A stretch of DNA of 64,000 bases from Thalassoglobus neptunius (GTDB taxonomy: Bacteria > Planctomycetota > Planctomycetia > Planctomycetales > Planctomycetaceae): assembly GCF_007859735.1 (NCBI RefSeq), contig NZ_SIHI01000001.1, forward strand, positions 280,848 to 344,847, in the 5' to 3' direction. This document shows positions 19,704 through 29,609 of the stretch, piece by piece. The notes under the pieces are model-generated. The model was not told the DNA's origin. It made no database searches and saw nothing but the letters and a program-made list of their open reading frames with translations. The translations under genes and the position numbers were made by a program. Position 1 is the first letter of the stretch; each line of letters opens with the position of its first letter.

Positions 19704-20413
19704 TATGTCACCTGTTGAACCGGGCGACCGAGGACGGACTGAGCGATCGAAAAAACGTCGGCGGCGATCGCCCCCAGAGATCTCAACCCGCCGTCGTCAA
19801 CGACATTTATCAACGACCAACAGTCATTCTGGTCCGCCAGACTCTTATAGGCATCTCGAACTTTTTGCATGTACGCAACGTTCGATTCCTGCAGATCCTT
19901 CGCCTGATCGGTGTACGTTCGCTTCTCTTTGCGATCAATCAATTCCTGCGACACATCGACGGGTGTGTCGAGAAGGATCACACGATCGGGCCGCGGAAGA
20001 CGAAAGATTTCATACTCGATATGCTCAATCCACTCGCGGAGTTCCTGCCGATTTTCCAACGCGACTTTGGCAGTTTGATGAGCGATATTCGAAGGGACGT
20101 ATCGATCGAAGATGACAAGTTCTGCGGATCGACACTTTTCGAGAATGACCTCGCGCGATTCGTATCGATCGCCCGAATAGAGCAGCGAAACCAGGAAGGG
20201 ATCGAGTTCTGACAACTCGCCAAACCGGCCATTCAAAAAGTCACCGACGCGTCGTCCGAAGAACGTCTCCCCATATCTCGGGAAACTCATCAGTTCAACG
20301 TTGACCCCTCCGGCCGTCATCGCTTCGGCAAGTCGCTTCGCCTGAGTTCCTTTTCCGGACCCGTCAATTCCCTCGACAGCGACGATGACCGCCGTATCTC
20401 GTTCGTCTGTCAT
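19703..20413 (-). CDS. tmk: Thymidylate kinase
   Basis: A 236-residue dTMP kinase, slightly longer than the usual 205-215 residues. The P-loop is VAVEGIDGSGKGTQAKRL near residues 10-27. DRYVPSNIAHQTAK near 99-112 is the DR(Y/S) motif with following substrate-binding residues. The protein phosphorylates dTMP to dTDP for DNA synthesis in the cytoplasm. It follows the STAS gene by 6 nt and its stop overlaps the next start (TAATG). It is therefore an internal member of a five-gene operon. Confidence 0.95.
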   Translation of the reverse strand: MTDERDTAVIVAVEGIDGSGKGTQAKRLAEAMTAGGVNVELMSFPRYGETFFGRRVGDFLNGRFGELSELDPFLVSLLYSGDRYESREVILEKCRSAELVIFDRYVPSNIAHQTAKVALENRQELREWIEHIEYEIFRLPRPDRVILLDTPVDVSQELIDRKEKRTYTDQAKDLQESNVAYMQKVRDAYKSLADQNDCWSLINVVDDGGLRSLGAIAADVFSIAQSVLGRPVQQVT

Positions 20414-20419
20414 TGGTCC

Positions 20420-20782
20420 CTACTTCAACTTTTTAATCGCCTGAGAAGCGTCGTCCGTGACATGAAAATACTTCAGCAAATGACTCGTTGCGAGAATGTC
20501 CTTCACTGCAGACTGGAGCCCGCACAAAATTAACTGACCATTCGTACGCATCATCTTGCGATGAAGAGAAATGAACTTCCCGATCGCCGAACTGGACACA
20601 TACCGCACACTGGACAGGTCACAAACCATATGACATGGCATTGCAGACTCTACGATTGAAGCGAGTTCCTGATCGAACTGCTCGAGATTCTCTTCGTCGG
20701 TAAGCATCTCAACTCGCAGAGTCACGACATGGATTTTCCCATCCTGCTTCCAGTCGAAGAAATTGGAGCGGTTCAATGTCAT
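20420..20782 (-). CDS. STAS-domain protein (anti-sigma-factor-antagonist-like)
   Basis: A 120-residue single-domain protein. The ATG at 20782 overlaps the TGA of mtaB (ATGA), so the two are translationally coupled; a longer frame to 20833 is rejected for that reason. The STAS core includes CDLSSVRYVSSSAIGKFISL, in which the SSS cluster occupies the place of the phosphorylatable Ser of SpoIIAA-type proteins, followed by a Gly-containing GQLILCGLQ strand. It would bind or release an anti-sigma kinase or another partner in the cytoplasm. No partner kinase is adjacent. Confidence 0.88.
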   Translation of the reverse strand: MTLNRSNFFDWKQDGKIHVVTLRVEMLTDEENLEQFDQELASIVESAMPCHMVCDLSSVRYVSSSAIGKFISLHRKMMRTNGQLILCGLQSAVKDILATSHLLKYFHVTDDASQAIKKLK

Positions 20783-22074
20783 GATTCTCGCACTGCTTGA
20801 AGAGAATGAGTGAGTGGCAGCTGTCCGGTGCAATTGACGAACTCTCCGACTTCCTCAGCACTGCCACGCAGAGTCACGGGGATGTAATGTTCGTCAGTGC
20901 CCTGAACCCATCCTTCCCGACCATCCACTTGTTTCTCAACAAGGACCTGAAGTGTCTTGCCAACTTGCGTCTGGTAATAGTCCATCGCAAGTTCACGTTC
21001 GATTTGACTCAGCTCCTGACATCGTGCTTTGCGCACCTCCGCCGGAACCTGATCAGGATAAGTGGCTGCCGGTGTTCCCTTGCGTTGACTGAAGGGAAAA
21101 ATATGGATCTTCATGAACTTCGCACGCCGGCAAACATCGATCGTTTCCTGAAACTCGTCGTCAGTTTCTCCAGGAAATCCAATGATCAAGTCGGTGGTAA
21201 AGGCCACACCCGGCATCGCTTCCCGAAACTGATCGAGCTTGTCGAGAAATCGGCCGGTGCGGTAGCGTCTTCGCATTCTGGCCAGAACCGAATCCGATCC
21301 GCTTTGAAGCGCAGGATGGAACTGTGGACACAGGTGCTCGCAGTCGACGGATGCGCTAATGAAATCGTCGTCGATCTCGTTGGCTTCAATGGATGAGAGA
21401 CGCATACGCCAGTCACCCGGAATCCCATCGAGTTTTTTGAGCAGATGCCACAGTCGAAACGGCGGCTTGCCCGATTTCTTGCGTGTGGTATCGACTCCAA
21501 AATGCCCGACATGAATACCGCTGATGACAATTTCCTTGTGGCCATTGTCAACAAGCCGTCTGACTTCATCAGCGATGGACTCCGGATCTCTGCTTCGCAA
21601 CCCGGGACGAACACTCGGAATAATGCAGTAGGTACACTTCAGGAGACATCCATCCTGAACTTTTACATACGCTCTTTTTCGTCCGTCAAAGTAGGAGATG
21701 CCATCGGGAATATCGTAAATCCCCTGTCGATCGAGAACGTCCGGGAGTTCGCGTTTGTCGGTGACGACTTCGAAGACATTCGGAAGACTCGAAACAGATT
21801 CCGGATCCCGAGTGGCATAGCATCCCATCACAATCGTTCGTGTTCCGGGATTCTGACGAGAGAGTTGCCGAATGACTTTTCGAGACTTCGCATCTCCCTC
21901 AGAAGTGACCGTGCACGTGTTGACAAAGCACAAGTCGGCAGACTCATCCTCCTGAGCTTCACGATACCCGTTCTGCTCCAAAGCTTCCTTGACGAGTTGC
22001 GTCTCGTACTGGTTCACTTTGCAGCCAAGGGTCACCAGGCGACAGGTTTTCGAAGATTGAGTTTGGACAGCGTT
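20779..22074 (-). CDS. mtaB: tRNA t6A37 methylthiotransferase MtaB (radical SAM)
   Basis: A radical-SAM methylthiotransferase of about 431 residues. The proposed start is GTG 22074, 9 nt after GGAG; the frame is open to 22152 but that would overlap the upstream gene. The UPF0004 domain begins CRLVTLGCKVNQYET, with cluster cysteines also in CFVNTCTVTSEGD and MGCYATRD. The SAM cluster motif is CLLKCTYC. A TRAM-like C-terminal region ends the protein. The TLGCKVNQYET motif separates MtaB from MiaB and RimO. The enzyme should convert t6A37 to ms2t6A37 in tRNAs reading ANN codons. It is coupled to the STAS gene. Confidence 0.92.
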   Translation of the reverse strand, partial: NAVQTQSSKTCRLVTLGCKVNQYETQLVKEALEQNGYREAQEDESADLCFVNTCTVTSEGDAKSRKVIRQLSRQNPGTRTIVMGCYATRDPESVSSLPNVFEVVTDKRELPDVLDRQGIYDIPDGISYFDGRKRAYVKVQDGCLLKCTYCIIPSVRPGLRSRDPESIADEVRRLVDNGHKEIVISGIHVGHFGVDTTRKKSGKPPFRLWHLLKKLDGIPGDWRMRLSSIEANEIDDDFISASVDCEHLCPQFHPALQSGSDSVLARMRRRYRTGRFLDKLDQFREAMPGVAFTTDLIIGFPGETDDEFQETIDVCRRAKFMKIHIFPFSQRKGTPAATYPDQVPAEVRKARCQELSQIERELAMDYYQTQVGKTLQVLVEKQVDGREGWVQGTDEHYIPVTLRGSAEEVGEFVNCTGQLPLTHSLQAVRES

Positions 22075-22099
22075 CACGATCACATTCTCCCCAGTCTGA

Positions 22100-23383
22100 C
22101 TATTGCTTGACCGTACAGTCCGGGAGGGCGGCTTTGAATTTCTCGACCGCACCGCTTGTCACACTACTTCGGCCGACTGAGATCGACTTCAGGTTCGACA
22201 GGTCTGTCAACTTCAAGAATCCTTCGTCATCAAAGCTCGTCTCGGCCAGATTCAGAGATTCCAGATTCTTCAACTTCAACAAGTGGTCAGCCGATGCAGA
22301 GGTCACACTCTGACAACCTTGCAGATCAAGTGTCGTCAGTTTCTCGAGACCGGTCAGATATCCGATCCCCTCATCATCCATGCTGCCATTCCACAGAATC
22401 AGCGTTTCCAGACTTGTGAATGGAGCAATCTTGGAAACTCCATCGTTGTCGATGAGAGTTTCACTGATGTCGAGGTACTTCAATGAATCGTGCGATCCTT
22501 CCAGCGATTCAAGTCCGGGTCCGGTAACAGCTGTTTCCCGGACACGGAGATCTTGCAACTTCTGATCGCCCATATGAGACAATCCGTCGTCCCCGACGAC
22601 AGTTCGCATCACGTTCAACACGCGAAGATCTTTGAGACCTTCCAACGCTTTCATTCCTTCGTCACCGACACCGCAATCTTCCATCGCCAGATAGCGAAGC
22701 TTCGAAAGCTTTCCAACCGAATCCATTCCCGCGTCGGTCACGGCATACGATCTCAGCTTCAAATCGACAAGATTGTCCAATGATTCCAAGTGCTTCAGCC
22801 CTTCATCGCCGACTTCCATACACCCCCGCAGGTCCAGCACTTTCAACTGTCCGAGTTCTCCAACATGGACGAGTCCATCGTTGTTGGTTCGAGTGTAGAG
22901 AAGGTAAAGACGTTCGAGGTTCGGCAGTGCCTTCAAATGTTCGAGCCCGGCCGCATCGACATTGCTGCAGCGTCGAAGACTCAACTCTTTAAGCTGTGGA
23001 AGAGCTTCCAGCACGAGCAACCCATCACTCGTGATCTCTCCATTCTCCAGGCTCAGCTTGGCGAGGCTGGGCAATCCCTTGAAGTGGACAAGGTCTGCAT
23101 CCGTAATCGCAGCGTTCTTACAATCGGCAGCGATGACGTTTCCCTCCGAATTTGTCGTCAGATTCACTTCGAGGGACTTGAGTGCTTCGACAGCCTCGGG
23201 ATCGTCAGCCGGAACTTCTTCAACTGTCTCTTCCTCTTCCGTCAACGTGACTTCCGTTGGTTCCATATCGGGACGAGGGTCGAGTTTCGTCGGCTTTGCG
23301 TCGTCCTTCTTGGAACATCCAGACAAAGTCGTCAACAGGCACACTGCAGAGAGAGTCAAGACAAATGAAAACGTGCGGAGCAT
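22100..23383 (-). CDS. Leucine-rich-repeat lipoprotein
   Basis: A 427-residue lipoprotein. The ATG at 23383 begins a signal peptide (MLRTFSFVLTLSAVCLLTTL) with lipobox LSGC. An acidic linker (EEEETVEEVPADD) is followed from about residue 80 by some thirteen LRR units of the cysteine-containing/F-box-like type, for example LKELSLRRCSNVDAAGLEHL and KLTTLDLQGCQSV. Such LRR proteins are common in planctomycetes and probably serve protein-protein contacts on the outer side of a membrane. It is the first gene of the operon with mtaB, STAS, tmk and the LipM-like gene (25-nt gap to mtaB). Confidence 0.9.
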   Translation of the reverse strand: MLRTFSFVLTLSAVCLLTTLSGCSKKDDAKPTKLDPRPDMEPTEVTLTEEEETVEEVPADDPEAVEALKSLEVNLTTNSEGNVIAADCKNAAITDADLVHFKGLPSLAKLSLENGEITSDGLLVLEALPQLKELSLRRCSNVDAAGLEHLKALPNLERLYLLYTRTNNDGLVHVGELGQLKVLDLRGCMEVGDEGLKHLESLDNLVDLKLRSYAVTDAGMDSVGKLSKLRYLAMEDCGVGDEGMKALEGLKDLRVLNVMRTVVGDDGLSHMGDQKLQDLRVRETAVTGPGLESLEGSHDSLKYLDISETLIDNDGVSKIAPFTSLETLILWNGSMDDEGIGYLTGLEKLTTLDLQGCQSVTSASADHLLKLKNLESLNLAETSFDDEGFLKLTDLSNLKSISVGRSSVTSGAVEKFKAALPDCTVKQ

Positions 23384-23959
23384 GATTGTGATTGGTCTTT
23401 TCAATTGGGTGAGGATGCCCAGATTCTGGACATGCAATTGTCGGAGTGTGAATAAATGAGCAAACGAGGACCTGTTTCGAGCAACTCTCGACCGAGTTGC
23501 AATCCCCTGTGCACTCTCATGAATCAATCAACGGCGTTGCACAATGCTGCAGACACAACATTGCGTAAACTGTTATGCAGTAAAAACTTGGAATTCTTCC
23601 AAACCAGTTCTCCAATCGATCAACGCTTTCGAAAGCGAATCGACTGGCACATTTCCGAAACGGTTCCAGAAAGAATGCCAAAGACTTTGGGGCAACGCCA
23701 ACCAACATCTTAGAGAACTTTCTCCACCACGGAAAGAAACTCACCATCACAGTCACAGTCGAAACGACTTCCTGCCCGCAGAATCGATTCTCTTCCAAGT
23801 CAGCAAATGTTCAGATCGTGCGGATAAGTCGTCGACGCATTGCCAAGTTGGCACGAACTCGGCAGTCGATTCAGATCAGCTTCCGGTGAATGACAATCAA
23901 CAGCCGCGGTTTTCATCGAAGGAGAAAAGAGTCACTCGCCGAAATGCCATGCAGACGGC
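23384..23959. other. Intergenic region, no gene seen
   Basis: About 575 nt between the LRR operon promoter and the end of the small gene at 23960. Open frames of 93 and 139 residues exist on the two strands but are low-complexity and lack ribosome-binding sites or recognisable domains. Confidence 0.35.
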
Positions 23960-24244
23960 TTAGACGAGCGGTTTGCGATCTGTGTTCTTCCGGTGCTGCC
24001 AGTTCAGTCGATCTGTCGTCAAAATCCCATGGCGAACAGCACAGCTGAGGCAGTATTTTTCGTCTCCGTGCTGCACAAAGATTTCGCCGCTCATCAAGAG
24101 ATGGAAATAGTCCTCACCGGGATACTTCGAAAAACAGTATTCTTTATCCCAGCTTTGCTTGATGTGGGCTGCCCACCCTTCAGGAGCCGGAGCATAAAGA
24201 CGCATATCTCCTGTTGCACCTGATGGTGAGTCATCTCGGTTCAT
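23960..24244 (-). CDS. Conserved-looking small protein of unknown function
   Basis: A 94-residue soluble protein without a recognised family. It has aromatic and charged residues spread throughout and one CLSC motif near residue 66, which could bind a metal but has no partner cysteines. Its ATG overlaps the TGA of the membrane protein upstream (ATGA at 24241-24244), which strongly supports that both are real and translated together. Confidence 0.65.
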   Translation of the reverse strand: MNRDDSPSGATGDMRLYAPAPEGWAAHIKQSWDKEYCFSKYPGEDYFHLLMSGEIFVQHGDEKYCLSCAVRHGILTTDRLNWQHRKNTDRKPLV

Positions 24245-24681
24245 GAATCCTGCTCCGAGGAAGAACGGTTTTGAGCTTGCCGCAATTGCTCAGCGACACT
24301 CTCAAGCTCCCGTTGCTGGCGTTTGATCTGGTTCAACTCGATGGAGGTATGTGCGTGAGTCGCTGCGATATCTGCGAAGGCGAGAATGATCGTCCAGAAC
24401 GCGAGCGCCAGGACGATCAACCAATACACCGCAAATGTCGCAGCAGCGTTTCGCCAGTCAATCAACGAATCACCGATCGGGATCATTAACCCGATGATTC
24501 CGATCATCCCCGCAACCTGAGTTCTCCGACGAATGCGATTTCCAAGAAATTGTTTCTCAGCGCGACTCTCTTCCGACTCGCTGAGGACCCGGAAAGCCTT
24601 CCTCTGTGCCCGGAGCATGAAGATCGAGAGAACGACTAACGCTCCCCCGAAAATCAGTCCGGGAACTTCGGGATTCTTCAT
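24241..24681 (-). CDS. Small membrane protein with C-terminal coiled coil
   Basis: A 146-residue protein. The ATG at 24681 has AGG 5-6 nt upstream and begins MKNPEVPGLIFGGALVVLSI, a first membrane helix. Two more hydrophobic segments follow (VAGMIGIIGLMIPIGDSLI and FAVYWLIVLALAFWTIILAF). The tail is a Glu/Gln-rich heptad-like helix (QRELESVAEQLRQAQ) probably in the cytoplasm. No family is recognised. It is translationally coupled to the 94-residue gene downstream. Confidence 0.7.
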   Translation of the reverse strand: MKNPEVPGLIFGGALVVLSIFMLRAQRKAFRVLSESEESRAEKQFLGNRIRRRTQVAGMIGIIGLMIPIGDSLIDWRNAAATFAVYWLIVLALAFWTIILAFADIAATHAHTSIELNQIKRQQRELESVAEQLRQAQNRSSSEQDS

Positions 24682-24885
24682 GACGACCTGTCTTGACTGA
24701 GGGAGTCGGACGAAAAATTCTTCTCTTCCGAATTCAACGAAACAACGGCATTTCTTCGGCATTGAGGAACGAGTTGCTCAACTTCACATCGCAACAGCAA
24801 ACGTTCCCGGCAGCTTGAAAACTTCCTCGCTCATAATAGACGAAGTCCGAGAAAAAACCGACTCAGCTGATCAATTTCTCGTCCT

Positions 24886-27800
24886 TCACTTCTCCGAGTG
24901 AATCGGTGTCGCACCAGTCGTTCCAACGAGATCATCCAGATAAGACGGAGCCGCAACTCGCTTCAGTTGTTCTTCAGAATACTTCAGCCGTTCCCGCAGC
25001 TCATCCAGGAATGACGTATCCAAATCGGTCTCACTCGCAAGGTAAGTCTTGAGAGAGTTGACGTGCTTTGTCCACAGTGCAATTTCGCGCTGCTGCTGGG
25101 TCTTGAGGCGTTCTTTGTACCAGTCGCTTGCAAGAACCGTATCGCGGTCGAACATCTTCCGGATTTCCGGATCGCGTTCGTCTTTTCCTTCGTAGCTTCC
25201 TTCCGCCATGATTGTGAGCAACGCTCGCAACGGAGGACAGGCTTCTTCGATCGAGGAATCTTCGAAATAGCCCTTGGCCACTCGCTGATAGGCTTCCATG
25301 ATGTATTTAACACCATCGATAAACGCTTCTCGATCCTGAGTTTCTGGCTGAAGCATCGATTCGTCAAAAACGGTTTCAGGATTGTCGAAGACACGCCCCA
25401 GATACTTTCGCATGAACCTCCGGGTAATTCGGAATCCAAGCCGTCGCGAAGGAACTTCTGTTCCATCTGAATCTTTGAGATCCGGAACCGGTTCGATCAA
25501 CCGACTTTCCAGAAGCTTCTTCGGATCACGTTCTTCCACGGAGAGACGACACCAGATTTCAGGAACCAGCAAACTGATATCGTGGTCGAACCGGTTATTC
25601 GTTCCGATGTGTCCTGCAGCCGTCGAGAAACCCGGAGTCCCGGTGAGGATCATGCTGATCAACGCCGTATTCAGATCCGCAGTCGGTCGAAGCGCGTTGA
25701 AAGGTCCTTTCGTCAGGGCCCCTTCCGAACCTGCCCCAGTCGTCGACGGGCTCTTTCCGGTCAGAGAGCAAATGTAGTCCATGAACAGTTCAGGCAACTC
25801 CTGATAATGGATTGGTCCATACACAGCGAGTCCGCGAATCCCCTTGTCCGGCTCCGGCGGATTGTTTCGCCGTCCAGAAAGCACCGCTGACACTGGCATC
25901 GGAACGAATTGTCCCGCTGGAATTCGTCGAAACAGGCGCGTGCCCATTTCTCCAACGTACCGATGCATCGGATTGACCATGTCTGGCCGATCCTGCAAGT
26001 ACCGAGGATTCTTCGTTGGCACTCCTCCGACCCGACGCGGATTGTCGGAGCAGACAACAAACTCGCCCTCGCCCTTCTCAACTGAGTTCAGTAGTCGCTT
26101 GACGGGAGCTGTATAGGCATCGAAGTCGACGACTTTCATTTTCATCTCGTTGACTTCGCTCCGATTCATCGGTTCAAAGTTGGAGATAAAGTTGACGTCT
26201 CGCCGAGAAAGATCGAACTCCGCCTGCTTGTCAAATCCTCGATGAATCGCATCATCAGGCCGCTGGAACAGTCGATACTCACAGTTCTGAGCGAATTTGT
26301 GTGCATAGGCATCGAAGTAGTCCGGAATGCCGTCCAGCAAACGACCCGGAACCACAGTTGAAGCTGTGATGTCGTCCTCTGTCTGCACCTTAAACGCAGC
26401 AGCGAAGTCTTGTCGAACCTTAAACAACCGCCATAGGTTGCCTTGTGTAAATCCGACACGTAAATAGGTCCCGACCAGTCGCCGATTAAACATCTTCAGC
26501 TCATGGCCCATCGATCCATTTACAAAATCAACAGCGAAATACTTACGCCACTCGTTCACTTTCCAGTCTGGATTATGGAATCGTTTAATTGCATAAACGA
26601 GCGCATAAACATGGTTTGGAATTTCTTTTAACCATGCGTTGTACTCGTCGGTGTAATCCTCTGAAGGAGTCAAGAGCTTAATCACACTCCCGAGCGATCT
26701 CCGCGGGCTGAGAACGGATCGACTCGGATACTCTTCATAGTTTTGCTGAGTCGCGAGTTCCGGCTTCCATCGATCCTGATATTTCTTCGTGAAGATTTCG
26801 TTGACCTTCTCCATGTCCTTTTCGAAGTCGGCAACGAAGATCGACCCATACTGCATATAGTCAACAAGAGACTTGCTGATTTCACTCTTGCCGCCTCCGG
26901 AAACGGTACACGGTTTGTGGCAGAAGACTCCTTCTCCTCCCGTTCCGATCAGTCTCCAGGAAGGTGCCGAGGGATGTTTCTCCATCCGCAATCGATATCC
27001 GGAAGGAGCCATGTAAACTTTTTCAGGCAGAAGCGGAATCGACTGCTTTTCCCCGTCTTTCGTCCAGGAAATCGCCTGTTCACGGAGGTCGGCCCTCGCG
27101 TCTTCCGGAATATAAAACAGGTTCGGGAACTTGCGATCGATTCCGTATCCTTCAGGTTGAAGGTCGAAGTACTCGCCGTACTCTTTGACAACGTCATCGA
27201 ACGTCTGACCGTTATATCGACGACTGTTGAACTGGAATTCCTCCCCGACATTCCAACTTGGGAAGACGAGCGCGCCACCGGCATGCTCTTCTTCTGCATT
27301 CCCCATCAGGTTCGCGGAATAGCTGATCTGTGTTTTGACTTCTTTTTTACAGTAACCGAAATAATTATCGGCGATCATCGTAACGATGACACCTTCATCG
27401 GTCCTGCAGGTGACCTTAAAGGCCGATCCATCGTTGTAGATTTCATCCTCTTTCTCCCAGCACATGCGATCGCGTTGCTGTCGGGGAGTCGCTTCACTGA
27501 TATGAGGAAGGCCAAGCTCCTTCTTAGTTAAATGAAGAAGGTGCGGGGCGAGAATGACGCATCCGGTATGCCCGGACCAGTGCTCAACATCGAGTGCGGC
27601 GTTGTTGGACGGGATCAAAGGATCTCCCGCGTTGCCGAAAATCGACTCAACAAAATCAAGGTTTGCGACGAACCCGCCGGGAACGAAGAATCGAACTTCA
27701 TAGTTCTTCTCGGGTGAGAACCCCGGAACGGCTGGGCGGACCAGCGGACGCATGAACAGAGAGACCCAGTTATGGCCCGGTTCTTCGTTATCTGAAGTGA

Positions 27801-28368
27801 ATGGCAACTGAAGGAATGATTCCGGAACCCGTTCGAAGACCGCGCGGAACATTCGTTCGAACGCTACTCGCGGAACGGCCCGTTTATCTCCCGGGATGGG
27901 CAAGCCCCCTTCGACAACGTGGAAGGTTCCTGCGGTCGTTCGACGATCGGCTGCCGGGTTGTGCAAGACGCCGTTTCGCACGCGAAACGACTGGATGTAT
28001 TCGGTCTCGAAGACGTCTCCATTTGCCGGGAGGGACAACTCTCGAGCCAGACCGTGTCGATCGAGGACAAACGTCGCATTGGGGAGCCGCAGCGGCTTCT
28101 CAAGATTCAAATCGGAAAAGTGAGTATTGAGGAACGTCTCAATGCGCTGATCAATTGGAGATCGCTGGGTATTTCCCAGCTGACGTGTCTTCTCGTGAAA
28201 ACTCTGGAGCAACCCCGAACCGAATTCAATCAAATCCGCTCCGCCCGCACCTTCAGCTATCGGAAGTCCGTAAGCTGCAAGCTTCAGATTGACGTACTTC
28301 CGCATCTCTCGTCGTCGCTCTGCAAACTCCGAGGGGGAATTGAAACCAAGTGCAAGTTCGTAGTCCAT
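24886..28368 (-). CDS. Probable PPi-dependent phosphoenolpyruvate carboxykinase (very large protein)
   Basis: A single 1160-residue cytoplasmic protein with no signal peptide or membrane segments. Its size and motifs agree with my memory of the diphosphate-type PEP carboxykinases known from Propionibacterium and Entamoeba, which are about 1100-1150 residues and unrelated in length to ATP- or GTP-types. Motifs include NGVLHNPAADRRTTAGTFHV near 130-150, HTGCVILAPHL near 270, NYFGYCKKEVKTQISYSANL near 340, EEEHAGGALVFPSW and SPSTTGAGSEGALTKGPFNA near 900. Such an enzyme would interconvert oxaloacetate plus PPi with PEP, CO2 and Pi. The assignment rests on recall of the family, not a search. The gene is monocistronic, with 120 nt to the next gene. 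Confidence 0.72.
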   Translation of the reverse strand: MDYELALGFNSPSEFAERRREMRKYVNLKLAAYGLPIAEGAGGADLIEFGSGLLQSFHEKTRQLGNTQRSPIDQRIETFLNTHFSDLNLEKPLRLPNATFVLDRHGLARELSLPANGDVFETEYIQSFRVRNGVLHNPAADRRTTAGTFHVVEGGLPIPGDKRAVPRVAFERMFRAVFERVPESFLQLPFTSDNEEPGHNWVSLFMRPLVRPAVPGFSPEKNYEVRFFVPGGFVANLDFVESIFGNAGDPLIPSNNAALDVEHWSGHTGCVILAPHLLHLTKKELGLPHISEATPRQQRDRMCWEKEDEIYNDGSAFKVTCRTDEGVIVTMIADNYFGYCKKEVKTQISYSANLMGNAEEEHAGGALVFPSWNVGEEFQFNSRRYNGQTFDDVVKEYGEYFDLQPEGYGIDRKFPNLFYIPEDARADLREQAISWTKDGEKQSIPLLPEKVYMAPSGYRLRMEKHPSAPSWRLIGTGGEGVFCHKPCTVSGGGKSEISKSLVDYMQYGSIFVADFEKDMEKVNEIFTKKYQDRWKPELATQQNYEEYPSRSVLSPRRSLGSVIKLLTPSEDYTDEYNAWLKEIPNHVYALVYAIKRFHNPDWKVNEWRKYFAVDFVNGSMGHELKMFNRRLVGTYLRVGFTQGNLWRLFKVRQDFAAAFKVQTEDDITASTVVPGRLLDGIPDYFDAYAHKFAQNCEYRLFQRPDDAIHRGFDKQAEFDLSRRDVNFISNFEPMNRSEVNEMKMKVVDFDAYTAPVKRLLNSVEKGEGEFVVCSDNPRRVGGVPTKNPRYLQDRPDMVNPMHRYVGEMGTRLFRRIPAGQFVPMPVSAVLSGRRNNPPEPDKGIRGLAVYGPIHYQELPELFMDYICSLTGKSPSTTGAGSEGALTKGPFNALRPTADLNTALISMILTGTPGFSTAAGHIGTNNRFDHDISLLVPEIWCRLSVEERDPKKLLESRLIEPVPDLKDSDGTEVPSRRLGFRITRRFMRKYLGRVFDNPETVFDESMLQPETQDREAFIDGVKYIMEAYQRVAKGYFEDSSIEEACPPLRALLTIMAEGSYEGKDERDPEIRKMFDRDTVLASDWYKERLKTQQQREIALWTKHVNSLKTYLASETDLDTSFLDELRERLKYSEEQLKRVAAPSYLDDLVGTTGATPIHSEK

Positions 28369-28577
28369 GGTCTGAATCGATCGCTAGAGAAAGTGAGCAC
28401 ATTTGGGATTGGCGCCCATATCATAGCTATCTTCGTTTCGGTTTCGACGTAAACCACCGCCTCCAGTTGGAAGAATTGCAAACAGGCCTTCACATATACG
28501 AGACCATTGATTGGTTGTGTGACTCTCATTGCAACAGTGCAGCCCGCTGATTGACTTCTCAAGTCGCTCTGAACTGG

Positions 28578-29114
28578 TCAATCGAGAGGAGAAGTAATTT
28601 CGAGCAAATCGACAGCTGGACGACGATTACAGAAGATCGTCGCCATTCTTCCGTAGGTCTCTGCCCCCTCTTCCATTTTCATGACTTCAGCCAGTCGCGG
28701 CCCCGCCTCGATGTGCAGAATGGCTCCTAGATCGATATGTCTCAACACGTTATGTGTAATCAACACACGACCGAGGGGAATTTGCCCAGCTTCAATTTCT
28801 TCACGAACCTGTTTGGTCACGTATTGAAAATCGAATCGAACAATTCCGAATTGAACCGGCATCCCGTTATCTGACCGCGTCAATATGATCTGCCGTGCAT
28901 ACACATCGCCGTGCGACACTTCATCCAGAACGGAGACATTAACCGGGCAACCGTGGTAGTTCTCCATGGTCACTGTCATATGATGCTCGTGAACCAGCAT
29001 TTTTTTGTAAGGCTCAGGAGTCGTCGACGACGGAATGTGATCGCATTTCTGGAACAATCTCTCATTGTTCGGAATGAGGGAAACCATGCGTTTCAGTTCA
29101 TCAATCGGATTCAC
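28578..29114 (-). CDS. Chorismate-lyase/UTRA-like fold protein
   Basis: A 178-residue soluble protein. The pattern [20 protein letters not shown], then [20 protein letters not shown], then [12 protein letters not shown] resembles the chorismate lyase (UbiC/DUF98) fold, where a hydrophobic strand, an Arg-containing strand and a PLG-containing loop line the ligand pocket. I infer fold similarity only; whether the catalytic Arg and Glu are present is uncertain. It lies 209 nt upstream of the PEPCK-like gene on the same strand. It could bind an aromatic acid or be a planctomycete-specific member of the fold. Confidence 0.6.
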   Translation of the reverse strand: MNPIDELKRMVSLIPNNERLFQKCDHIPSSTTPEPYKKMLVHEHHMTVTMENYHGCPVNVSVLDEVSHGDVYARQIILTRSDNGMPVQFGIVRFDFQYVTKQVREEIEAGQIPLGRVLITHNVLRHIDLGAILHIEAGPRLAEVMKMEEGAETYGRMATIFCNRRPAVDLLEITSPLD

Positions 29115-29609
29115 TTGGCATCTCTGTCTGGAGAAGTTGCATCGGGGGCGACGGATTCGTTGAGCAGATCATCAATCAGGAATCGCTCGTTGATCACTCT
29201 CTGATTTGAGCATTTTCTGATGGACTTGCTCGAACTCATCGAGCAGGCACTCAAACGACTCGTGTCGGCACTTCAGGGACGAGTACATCGCGCTCTCGTT
29301 TCTGCCAAAGATTGAAGAAAGAAGCGTCTGCGTGCAACCCTCGCGTTGAGTCATCGTTGATGTTCATCTCAACTCTGAATTCCGTGGCCTGAAAGAGAAA
29401 CGGTCGACGGGATTATTCCGATCAGGCAGAACAGGGAATTTCAGACCTTCCAATGATCGTTCGGGAATATCGATTAGGGCGGTTGAAAGAGGCAAATCCA
29501 CGGAAGTCTCGCTCATCATGGGATCCGGGATCGGAAATTCGAGAACAGATGCCGATGCCTTAACTGGATCATGCACACCACGCGAAACCGGAATGCTGTG
29601 CGGACCGAG
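29115..29609. other. Intergenic region with weak small-ORF candidates
   Basis: About 495 nt without a gene I can support. A minus-strand 60-codon frame at 29172-29354 (starts MTQREGCTQTLLS, helical, with ECLLDEFEQVHQKM) could be a small protein but has no clear ribosome-binding site. A minus-strand frame at 29364-29633 overlaps the start of the next gene and looks spurious. Confidence 0.25.

Noticed and set aside
26743-27531. 262-codon plus-strand open frame
   Set aside because: It is antisense to the large PEPCK-like gene, has no start signal or domain, and follows the codon shadow of that gene.
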